A stretch of 14,363 nucleotides of DNA, taken from assembly GCA_013054445.1 (NCBI GenBank), contig JAAMPI010001449.1:1-14363 (forward strand), given 5' to 3'. Every line of letters starts with the position of its first letter. Position 1 is the first letter of the stretch. A program made the translations under genes and the position numbers. Under the pieces are notes generated by a model. That model was not told the origin of the DNA. It searched no databases and saw only the letters and a list, made by a program, of their open reading frames with translations. This stretch comes from Cudoniella acicularis. Taxonomy: Eukaryota > Ascomycota > Leotiomycetes > Helotiales > Helotiaceae. This document shows positions 1 to 7,783 of the stretch, one piece after another.

Positions 1-440
1 TGGATGCATTTTTTGTGATGTCCCGCTATGTAAGGAGGGGGACTGCTGGGTGCGCTGGCATTCAAATGATGTATATTACTAATAAATTTGTATGCAAATG
101 TACATAATTTTATGCGCCCTGGCCCATGCGAGCCCCCCCCCCTGTCCCACGCTAGCAATGTCTCAGCGGTCGAAGGGATAGGCTCTGGAAGCCTCTGTAT
201 AGTAGTTATCCATCTCTGGGGTAGAATACACTCGTTATGACTTTGGGGACCTTGAAATTCCAACAGCTCGACTAAAGCAACTACGGATTAGTATAGAGAA
301 CTATAGCCATTCGACACGATACTTATGCTTTCTATCCTCAGTTCCCTTTCCCATAGTGGAGAAGCTCACGCATGAACATAGGATACAGGAAAGGCTCACC
401 GCCTGCAAAATTGAGCTTCTTCATCCCGGCTTCTTTTAAG
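1..440. other. Gene-poor left edge
   Basis: No complete gene is visible. There is a run of eleven C at about 131-141 and AT-rich sequence before it. At 237-272 (+) the short reading MTLGTLKFQQLD is followed at once by a stop. It faintly resembles the part of alkaline ceramidases just before the exon that starts at 441 (HMTLK...QLLDE), so it may be a decayed upstream exon. The resemblance is too short to call. The bases just before 441 (ttcttttaag) look like an intron acceptor. Confidence 0.4.
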
Positions 441-1104
441 ATCTCCATGATTTACACCATGTGCACCATGGTTTACGCGGTATTCTCACATGGCCAATCA
501 ACTCGCAACCGTATAGCCATTTTCCTCACTATTCTATCCCTAGCAGTATTTATTACAGGCTATTATCACTACCTCCAGGATCCTGTATTTCACCAAAATA
601 TGTTTGCGCTGCTTACTGTCATTGTCGTTTTGAGGAGCATGTGGATTATGGAGCTACTGCTCCGGCCGTCACGGCGAGCTAAAACGGAAGGAGACGGCAC
701 TGATGAATTAGAGCAGGCCAGAATTGATCGTCGAGATGAGGAGATTCTCAAGACCATGTGGACGGTGGTTGCCTGCGGACTCGGTGCTGTAGCTGGTGGC
801 TTTCTGATTTGGAACCTGGATAACATTCTCTGCGGAACCCTGCGGCGCTGGCGTCAACATGTCGGCTTGCCGTTGGGCATCTTGATTTATACACAGTAAC
901 AAAGTGACTATTGACTAACATCAGTTTTACAGGCACATCATGACCGGAATTGCAGCTTATTTCAACCTTACCTGAGCTACATGGCTACGGTATTACCGTG
1001 ACGGCAAACAAGATGACGTTCAACTATTATGGCTATCTGTCTTTACATCAGTGCCTGTTGTGGTGCAAGCAGAAAAGAGAAATAGAGACGGAAAGTCCAA
1101 CTAG
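441..1104 (+). pseudogene. Alkaline ceramidase (ACER/YDC1 family), 3' remnant with a nonsense codon
   Basis: Alkaline ceramidases are membrane hydrolases of the ER/Golgi that cut (dihydro/phyto)ceramide into a sphingoid base and a fatty acid, using a zinc held by three histidines. The reading 441-895 runs SMIYT, several hydrophobic helices, YYHYLQDPVFHQ, then FLIWNLDN..C.TLRRWR and GLPLGIL, which is the family order. An intron-like gap (896-932, only 37 bases, with tgactaac) leads to HIMTGIAAYFNLT. A TGA at 973-975 stands where the family has tryptophan, and reading continues as ATWLRYYRDGKQDD to a stop at 1102-1104. The block GILLEGHGWWH, which carries two of the zinc histidines, reads GILIYTQH here, so at least one ligand is gone. 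The N-terminal exons (WGP..S..DWCEENY and the GFGS.LFH histidine) are not found upstream. Family assignment is firm; loss of function is my inference from the breaks. Confidence 0.8.
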
Positions 1105-1332
1105 GAACTTTGTAATTACGGCCCCAGAAATCGAAGATACATGACTACCTAGTATTAGCTACGTATCCCCGCAATGTGATACAATATTTTAGGATCATCC
1201 AGCCAGCGACTGGAGTAAATTAGACTCTATAATGATTCAGAATTAAAGTATGTACAAATCAAGCGCGATTACAAACACCAATATTACCTAGGTAGGCTAT
1301 AAATCGTACATTTCCCAAGCCCCGTTGAGATA

Positions 1333-2926
1333 CTATAGGTCTATCCTATAGCTTTCCTGGGCGCTGAGGGTGGTATTGGATCCAGGAAGGATGTGTCGTA
1401 AAATAATTTCCAGACCTGGAATTTTATCATCGTAGCGGAAGAAACACGCCAGAATAAGCTATATGCTGGTCAGTATAGATCCGCGGACTCAACAATTGCA
1501 TAAATATATTAACATTCACTTACTATAAATATCAACGCCATTGAGATCTTTGCCAACAGTAATCCCAAATTGCTCTTTTGTGGTGACCGCTTAGGACCCA
1601 GTTGCTCCATGCTGAGTCTTGTCCTCCTTTTGACAATGAAAGTCACAATCTATACAGTTTGCAAAATTTTAGCAGCCATCTATAATCAGATGGAGATCTC
1701 TACAACTTACCTCCTCACACACAACATCAATAGCAAGATAGTTCGGATCAGTGCGCACATTTTTCTTCCGTATCGCAGCTGCATAACTCTCAAAAATGCC
1801 ACACACCTCCTCATATGATCGCGATGACTGTAGCATTAACTGGCACGCCTCTCCCTTGGAGATCTTGATATTCTGCTGGAAAAGAGCGGGATTCTGGAAG
1901 ACAATGTGCAGGGTAGCAATGGCCATTGACTGCGCGATGGCACAGAACGCAAAGACTCTCTGATCTGTGAGACGTTCAAGGTATGTCAGGCTGTCGGTGG
2001 CATGCGATAGTGCATTCAGGACCATGTTGGAGCTACAGGCTATTGCTGTCTGCTTGCTCCTCTCGTCTTCTAGGAAGAGCATTTCAAAACTGTCCACGTA
2101 CGTGCCCCATATCTCTTTGGGCCAGAAATTCCGACTGTCATCGAAGTCTTCTCGCACGTCCCTGATGACATTGGTCTTTTGCAGAAATTGGCCCATGGAC
2201 TCGATAAGTTGTGGGTGGAGGAGTAATTCTGAAGGAGCAAGGCCACTCGCAACGAATAGCTTGGTCAACCCTTCGCCAACTAAGCCGGCCACGTAGTGGC
2301 AGTAAAGCTCGTATTCTCGGATCGACTGGACAGCCAAATCTCCAGTCTGTGCCTTCACAATGAAATCCGCCATCCCATTACCCATCTTATTGGTGATATC
2401 ATCAATGATGATAGAATACTCCGGTTTAATCTTGCGGTATTCGGCAATAACATTATTAAACTCTACCAGCAGTTGTCTATCTTTCTCGTTCGGCCCATTT
2501 CCGTCGAAGGTCCAGCCATCCTGTTGCAGCACAGCGGTGAAGTTTCGCAGCATGGGCACCTTTACTGAATCATCAATCGTCATGTCGTCTTCGATTGTAT
2601 CCAGACCGCGCAAGACAAGATAGAAGATGGCCACAACCACAATCAATTCTGGATGCAGTTCCTGTGTGAGCGCACTGAAGCTTCGGCTGGTCATATCTAG
2701 CAACGAAAAGCTGCGACTAAGGCTGGGTGGCTCCTGTGCTGGCACTCTAGTTAAAGCGCCATTGCTTCGATGTTTCCTGACCCATCCACACATTATTAGA
2801 CACTTTCTTACAGATGCGGATAGTTTTGAATGAACAATGGGATGATAATAGTTCCACTTACCACTGTATAATTGCACTTAATTGATACGGGCGAAGCGCA
2901 TAGAACAGTATCTCGCTCTTCTTCAT
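1333..2926 (-). CDS. Squalene synthase (farnesyl-diphosphate farnesyltransferase), four exons, 460 aa
   Basis: Condenses two farnesyl diphosphates to presqualene diphosphate and reduces it with NADPH to squalene, the first committed sterol step, at the ER membrane. My spliced model: exons 2926-2862, 2776-1711, 1649-1524 and 1458-1333; introns of 85, 61 and 65 bases, all GT-AG, the first three donors being gtaagt. The first join restores IIQWK, a family-conserved string, and 65+1066 bases keep frame. Motifs: MTSRSF (50-55), first aspartate motif DTIEDD (81-86), YCHYVAGLVG (180-189), second aspartate motif DVRED (228-232) within FLQKTNVIRD, WPKEIW (240-245), FCAIAQSMAIATL (299-311). The third exon begins IVTFI after VVCEE, matching family VVCGKIEQFI. 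Residues about 405-426 form a hydrophobic anchor made only after the last splice. Length fits fungal ERG9. Oddities: Ala303 replaces the usual proline in FCAIPQ. The unspliced frame opens with GTG at 2877, so the start is not there. Whether this is the housekeeping ERG9 or a second copy cannot be told from the window, so no symbol is given. Confidence 0.93.
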
Positions 2927-3033
2927 TTCAATGGAGGAGTGAGGACTTAATGGTGCGTAAGAGTCAGAGGAGAGTGGATTGGAAACACAAAATGGGAGTC
3001 CAGAAACACGCTTTTAAAGTTGAACCCAGCCTG

Positions 3034-3041
3034 CTTTTATA
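3034..3041 (-). promoter_or_regulatory. TATA box of the squalene synthase gene
   Basis: On the minus strand the sequence reads TATAAAAG, 108 bases upstream of the ATG at 2926. Transcription would then start around 3000-3010 and leave a leader of roughly 80 bases. This supports the 2926 start. Position and sequence are observed; function is inferred. Confidence 0.55.
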
Positions 3042-3128
3042 CTTCATAATATTAAGAATATATTAGACGCAGACGAATAATAATGGAAAGTAGGACAAGG
3101 GAGGGGCTTTTCGATAAAAGCGGAGATT

Positions 3129-3213
3129 GGTCGGAACGTAGAAGAAACACGAATCATCGTACTTCTAAAATCCCGACCGCCGATGATGGTACGTAAGGTA
3201 GGTGATCGTCGGC
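3129..3213. repeat. Two adjacent imperfect stem-loops
   Basis: The first pairs ggtcggaacgtagaag near 3129 with cttctaaaatcccgacc ending near 3178, imperfectly. The second pairs gccgatgat (3179-3187) with atcgtcggc (3205-3213), with one mismatch, around a loop of 17 bases. They lie between the squalene synthase TATA box and the MITE. They may be debris of another small inverted-repeat element, or chance; no function can be assigned. Confidence 0.35.
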
Positions 3214-3259
3214 ACTTACAAGCTCCGTGCCTCCTAGTCGGTGGAAGCGAAATAGAGTA

Positions 3260-3292
3260 ACGAGCCTGGTCAGCTAAGTCTGCGTTTTCAGG
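3260..3292 (+). repeat. Left terminal inverted repeat of the MITE
   Basis: 33 bases, 31 of them matching the complement of 3502-3534. The two differences are C/T transitions, as expected from point-mutation decay or RIP. Confidence 0.85.
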
Positions 3293-3501
3293 CTACTTTT
3301 AAGTTATTTCTAGGCGTCGTGACCCCGCTTTCAGGCTTTCGAAAACGAAAGCTATCGCGATCACTTGAATATTATAAAATAACTAAGAATAATTATAGTA
3401 TAAAAAACGAGTAATCGTGAGTTTTAGAAGGTAAAGATACTTTTTAATAACTAGCTTTTAAAAGTTTACGACTTTTAATTTTTAATTTACTAGTAAAATA
3501 C

Positions 3502-3534
3502 CCTGAAAACACAGACTTAGCTGGCCAGGCTCGT
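3502..3534 (-). repeat. Right terminal inverted repeat of the MITE
   Basis: Inverted partner of 3260-3292. The outer end reads CTCGT followed by the TA duplication. Confidence 0.85.
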
Positions 3535-3740
3535 TACCAACCCCGCGCCAACGAGGGCGGGCAGGTTTCATAAGCTCAGGTCCGTTTAGCTCTCGTGCTC
3601 GTATCGCGACCAATACGACACGGCTCCATAAGAAGATCGCAGCAGCAGACGCCTAGGAGCATCGTAGCTAAGGAGGGGGATCGAGGGTTCTAAGCTTCCA
3701 ATGGCGAGTACATCAGGATCTTAGCTACAGCGAGGCCGAC

Positions 3741-3971
3741 AGCGGTGCCCGCGTGGGTCCAGATAAGAGGCGTGGACGGCGCATAACGGAGAGGGCCAAG
3801 GGGGCCATTGAGAAAAGAATTGAAGAGGAAGAAGCTCGAAGAAGGGCGCGCGGGGTTCTTCTGTACAACGCGAAAGCGGCGGCGGGTCCATGCACGCGCC
3901 TTGCCCGATGCGGCGGGCGCCAAACCAAAGGGGGCGAACACCACGCTCGAGATTATAGTATTAAAGAATAA
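3741..3971 (+). pseudogene. Possible transposon-derived coding fragment
   Basis: An open stretch of about 77 codons with no good start, ending at a TAA. Its composition differs sharply from its AT-rich surroundings: it is GC-rich and codes for a charged helix (KGAIEKRIEEEEARRRARG) followed by a basic tail with RCGGRQTKGGEHHARDY. The Cys/His spacing in this tail recalls the degenerate zinc-knuckle ends of some fungal DDE transposases, with Tyr perhaps standing for a final Cys (TGT to TAT). I do not recognise the family with certainty. The upstream sequence 3550-3740 has stops in all frames. It could instead be the end of an unrelated broken gene. Confidence 0.3.
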
Positions 3972-4189
3972 TTTATAGCTATAAAATGCTATCTTATTGA
4001 CTAATTAATATAGGACTTTAAACCCCTAGGCCCTACTTTTTAGAGAGAAGAACAAAATCAAAATTCAGATTGGTTGAATATTGTATAGCCAGCTAAATTT
4101 CCTAGAATAAGGTCTCTAATAACAAATATCTCTCCACCATCGAACTCCACTCCCCTTGCAGTATCCTCAAGGACCTCAATCCTACAAAT

Positions 4190-4720
4190 TTATCGCTTGA
4201 ACTGCGTCTCTTCCAACTTTGACCCGTCACCAAGAACAATCTCCTTCGCCCCAACCATAACAACAGCAACCCTGCACCAAACGTCACCCTTGTTCTCAAG
4301 AATGTGATTTCCTCCTCTTCCCACGAAAAACTCTCCTTTCTGGGCCGTCTTTTCCTCTCCCCCATCCAAGACAATGGTACATTCTCCCTCCACCACAACC
4401 GCATAGTCAACACTCAGCGTCCGATGCATTGGTGTCTTCGAATGTGGTGCCAGATCCGTGGTGCAGAACAGTGTGCCTGTGGGAGGACACTTCGGCAGCG
4501 ACGCGGCAAGGTCTGTAGGAAGAGAGTGGTTTGTGACGTTTGAAACTGGGACGGTTGGGGAGGAGTGAAAGCTGCTGAAATGGGATCTGGTGGGACCGAA
4601 GGGCGTGAATGGGACGGTATTGCTGTCCGAGGTGAAGGTTGAAAGTCCGTGTTTGGTGTGCCCTGTGATGACAACTCTTGGTGCTGGGAGAGGAGCTGGT
4701 TGCTGCTGTTGAAAGGCCAT
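4190..4720 (-). CDS. Cupin-domain protein, 176 aa
   Basis: A small single-domain cupin of the kind often found singly or beside fungal secondary-metabolite genes; the reaction is unknown. The N-terminus has PAPRVVITGHTKHG (12-25), typical of this fungal group. The beta-barrel core follows: HSKTPMHRTLSVDYAVVVEG (93-112), then LDGGEEKTAQKGEFFVGRG (118-136) and NHILEN (138-143). It ends in a strand WCRVAVVMVGAKEIVL (148-163). The metal motif is reduced to a few histidines (H93, H99, H139), as is usual in this group. I start it at 4720 because that ATG has a good context (aaaATGGC) and the domain begins just after it. The ATG at 4900 in the same frame lies too near the TATA box at 4919-4926 to be transcribed, and the 60 extra residues are low-complexity. 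No intron or break is visible. It runs on the same strand as the squalene synthase, about 1.3 kb upstream of it. Confidence 0.85.
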   Translation of the reverse strand: MAFQQQQPAPLPAPRVVITGHTKHGLSTFTSDSNTVPFTPFGPTRSHFSSFHSSPTVPVSNVTNHSLPTDLAASLPKCPPTGTLFCTTDLAPHSKTPMHRTLSVDYAVVVEGECTIVLDGGEEKTAQKGEFFVGRGGNHILENKGDVWCRVAVVMVGAKEIVLGDGSKLEETQFKR

Positions 4721-4918
4721 TTTCGATGATGTTTCGCTGCTTTGAATTGTGGTAATTGTAAATTGGGGTTGAATGAGGCTTTGATTTGTGATAGAGGAAG
4801 TGGTTAATTTCGTGTTGTTTTTGGATGCGTGGATATAAGTGAGGAGGTCGAGAATTGGCATGGAAGTATTGGAAATGTTACTGATGATGCCTTCATACAA
4901 ATGTGGGAAAAGGCGGTG

Positions 4919-4926
4919 TTTATATA
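4919..4926 (-). promoter_or_regulatory. TATA box of the cupin gene
   Basis: Reads TATATAAA on the minus strand. A start of transcription about 30 bases on (near 4890) would give a leader of about 170 bases to the ATG at 4720. It would exclude the in-frame ATG at 4900. Function is inferred from sequence and spacing. Confidence 0.5.
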
Positions 4927-5574
4927 CATAAATTGAGAATCTTTGACAATCCTGTCATGGAGAATCCACCGTTAAATCCGACCGTCAGCTTCGCGCGAGA
5001 TTCCCCCACTTCCCCCCTGACAGGTCTTAGCGAACTCGCCGCGGCACTTGATTGGCTCGCACAAATTTTGCGTCGCTCACAGGGGCCATTTTGGGTAAAG
5101 CCGCGCGAGACTTCCATAGGTGGTGTCACAGAACATCGAGCGCATTGTAGGATTAATAAGATCGGCTGAAAGCTCCTTAAGTCTGTAATCATATTTTCTT
5201 GTAGAAGCGAATTAATAACATGACGTAGCCTCGATAGTTGGTCTGTCATGGTGGGTGAGGAATCGCTAATTTACAGGCACTTGCTCATTTTCATTCAGCG
5301 ATCGTTCGCTAAATTTCAGGGGCTTACACACCATAAATATGGCAAAGCTAAGCGCAATCATAATGGAGTGCGTTTAAATACTTACTTACAACAATCATAT
5401 TCAATACTTGTTCCAAGTTCTTACACAATGTTAAAGTTTATTTTAACCATTGTACGGGGAGATGCGGTCTACTGTATATTTTCAGCGAGCAAGCCAGAAA
5501 CGAAAGCAACATGTTCCCTCTTTTGCTACGATGCTTTTATTGGGAATATAATATGAATAGTCTTCCTAAATACA
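4927..5574. other. Intergenic, no gene seen
   Basis: Open stretches here are short, without recognisable motifs or plausible composition. The left part is GC-rich with CGCGCGA-type strings and may be upstream control sequence for the cupin gene. The right part is AT-rich. I see no RNA gene or repeat. Confidence 0.5.
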
Positions 5575-6688
5575 TCATCGCCACTGCCTGCAATTTTTCG
5601 ACAACAGCTCAATCACTTTTCCACAAACCGTACCCCAGAGCTTAATATCCTCCCAATCTAGAAAGCGCGCTTCACCAACCAGCCTCTCAATACAATGAGA
5701 AATAGCCCTATCATACAATCTGGTAACGGATTGTCCGTATCATTAAGCCACTCTCTCGCCATCACGAGCCGTGGGTAATATCCACCCGGTGCTTCCTCCA
5801 AGCCAAACCGTGTCTCCAGTGTAATCTCATGCCAAACTTCTAATAGCAAAATTCCAAGCTCAAGGAGTGCTACCTTTGGTTCAACACTTTGCGCAGGTGG
5901 CACACTCCCGGCACTGGTGTCAAAATCAAGAGATACGAATGGTCAGCCGAGGCCGAGTTGTATCTGATCCTGGGCGCCGTTCTTGCCCAGCTGAATTTGA
6001 AAATACACCATACCTTTGGACCAGTTGCTCTTTAACCACTGCGTTTGTATGAGTTGGAGGAGATTTGAAGCGAGCTGAAGGGCGGGTAGCATGCGAAATT
6101 TCCATGGGAGGAGAGGACCACGGCGAGGGGTGCGACTGCCGGAAAGAAGAGCCTTCAGCGTCATGCCACCGGCTTGTTGGCACTCAATTATCGTTTTCTT
6201 GTCGAAGGTGCTATTCCAATCTGTTGATTCCCAGCGAGAACAAATGCAACTTGACGCTTGTTGCACTCAGCCTCCTCGATGGCGCCGCAGATATCATCAA
6301 CCGATGTGATTTCAGGCTTCACAAATGATGGTGCTGATTTGGTCGTAATGAATGTTACCTGAGATGCCCCAGAGTCTTGGCTAATGAATGGAAGTCTTGA
6401 GGGATCATCAGAATCGTCATTGAAAACTTGCACGACGGTCTCATGCTATAAAACCTGCTCTTTGTTGATATTTGCTGCGAAGATGAGCTGAAAAGTGAGA
6501 ATAGGCACAGTGTCATCTTTCTCAATCTGCTTTAGTATTTCAGAGGCAATGTCAACCCGATCTTCGAAGAATAACCTCGCCTCGTGCCTACTATGACAGT
6601 CTGATCTCAAGCCTTGAAATATAGCGAGAGACAGACTACCGGCGAACTTGAAGTCGAAAGCGGCGGCACAGCCAGTGTCGAGATTCAT
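5575..6688 (-). pseudogene. DUF7580-type fungal protein, 5'-truncated with stops and frameshifts
   Basis: Fungal proteins of this type are common and of unknown function. Read down the minus strand from 6688: GCAAAFDFKF, then EARLFFEDRVDIASEILKQ. A TAG stop falls at 6448-6446. Reading goes on through DICGAIEEAECNKRQVAFVLAG and then needs a frame change near 6205-6235. Next come LKALLSG and LQLASNLLQLIQTQWLKSNW, a TGA at 5945-5943 just before PFVSLDFD, then SVEPKVALLELGILLLEVWHE and EWLNDTDNPLPD. One base is missing near 5716-5720. In the next frame it finishes YDRAISHCIERLVGEARFLD, WEDIKLWG and a terminal stop at 5577-5575. The ending after SVEPK..LLELGILLLE..WHE is the hallmark I used. The usual N-terminal half is absent above 6688, where the divergent kinase remnant starts. 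With two stops and two frame breaks it is almost certainly dead. Confidence 0.8.
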
Positions 6689-6749
6689 GGCTCGCCCACA
6701 TGGCCCCTTCTCAACCGTTGAATCACTCGCCGATTGCCGTATAATCTAG

Positions 6750-7646
6750 TACTCCAAACTTCAAGAGCTCGATCGGCTTGGACTAGGTGTTGATCTCTCA
6801 TCATACGAAGGCAAATCCGGGAATCCTCAAAAGGTTGCCTTCAAATTCAATCCCTAGGGAAAGCCTCGGAGATTGCAGATGGCCTGGAATGAACTAAACC
6901 TTCTCAAAAGTCTGCCGCCGCATCTCAATATAGTACCATTTGATCGCGTTATCCTCAACGACGTGGAGTCTCGGGTAATTGGATTCACAACAAAGTACAT
7001 CCCAGGTGGAACTCTTGACAATCCAAAGGTGCCTTTCCGATTTGAGTGGATACAACAACTTACCCAACTTGTGGATTACCTAAAACTGGAACTGGGAATC
7101 ATGCATCAAGACATTGCACCCCGCAATCTGCTCATCGATCCCGACACACACAAGCTCCTTCTCTTCGACTTTGACTGGGCCGCATGCGGAAAGAAAGACT
7201 TGCTGGATGGTCGAGATGGCGTGACTGGCGTCGTATTCACACTATACGAGCTCATCACGGACGATACACACTTCACGAGTATCCCCCACTGGGAACGAAA
7301 TATGGATATGGTGCAGAGTATCTCAGAGTAGACTCGTAACCGCGAACTGGACTCTGACGTATCGACATTCCGCAACTTTTTGAATGAATGGGTAGCGACA
7401 CGAAAATCCGACGGGGACATGGAACGATATCTCAATGCACCCAACCGGCTTGCATGGCCGGACCTACCAACCGCGCCCGACTACGGCGTACCTTTCGAAC
7501 TGGGAAAAACCTTGGATGGAGAGACGATTTGGAGAACGGGCCCCCGGATGAGACGCACTGCAATGGCGAAGGGGCAGTATTGCTTTCGCTAGGAGAGGCC
7601 ACCACAGGGCAGGTTGTTGAAGAAGGCTGAAAATGGTATGTGGTAG
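6750..7646 (+). pseudogene. Fungal protein-kinase-like protein with in-frame stops
   Basis: A fungal kinase-fold family of unknown substrate. One frame reads straight through: YSKLQELDRLGLGVDLSSYEG, KVAFKFNP (putative ATP-lysine strand), stop TAG 6855-6857, then GKPRRLQMAWNELNLLKSLP and IGFTTKYIPGGTLDNP. The catalytic loop is HQDIAPRNLLI (about 7102-7134) and the metal loop LLFDFDWAA (DFD in place of DFG). DDTHFTSIPHWERN leads to a second TAG at 7329-7331; reading resumes with TRNRELDSDVSTFRNFLNEW and LDGETIWRTGP..RRTAM. A third TAG at 7590-7592 interrupts GQYCFR*ERPPQ. The stop at 7644-7646 may be the natural end. The second and third stops stand where relatives have tryptophan (TGG to TAG). 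The 5' end may be a splice acceptor (atctag, 6744-6749); earlier exons are not visible. The catalytic residues themselves are intact, so decay looks recent. Confidence 0.85.
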
Positions 7647-7783
7647 CCTGGGTCCCGCACGTGATAATTAAACCGTAATATCGATATACTGCGCGCCTCG
7701 AGACTGCCAAAGCGCTGCACAGCTGTGTAGGTTTGCGCCTGGAGCGTTTTTCCCTATTCTCTTTACCTCGAACAACTGGTTAA

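Larger units (their letters stand above)
3260..3534. mobile_element. MITE, Tc1/mariner-like (275 bp, TA target duplication)
   Basis: The first 33 bases (starting ACGAGCCTGG and ending GTTTTCAGG) recur as an inverted copy at the right end with two mismatches, both C/T. The similarity continues weakly for about eight more bases. A TA dinucleotide flanks each side (3258-3259 and 3535-3536), the target duplication expected of Tc1/mariner/pogo-type transposition. The interior is AT-rich and too small for a transposase, so the element is non-autonomous. It lies 334 bases upstream of the squalene synthase start codon. Family assignment rests on the TA duplication and terminal repeats only. Confidence 0.82.

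Noticed and set aside
1967..2833. Several plus-strand frames opposite the squalene synthase
   Set aside because: They are the reverse shadow of a well-supported gene.
4721..4900. Sixty extra N-terminal residues for the cupin protein from the ATG at 4900
   Set aside because: The stretch is rich in Ser, Thr, Asn and Ile with no domain, lies within about 20-25 bases of a TATA box, and the ATG at 4720 has a better context directly before the conserved part.
4903..5249. Open frames on both strands upstream of the cupin gene
   Set aside because: They are mutual shadows in a GC-rich stretch, without recognisable domains. They probably lie in upstream control sequence.
6687..6749. ATG at 6687 as the start of the kinase-like gene
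   Set aside because: An in-frame TAG at 6747 follows it, and the conserved reading begins right after that TAG, which fits a splice acceptor better.
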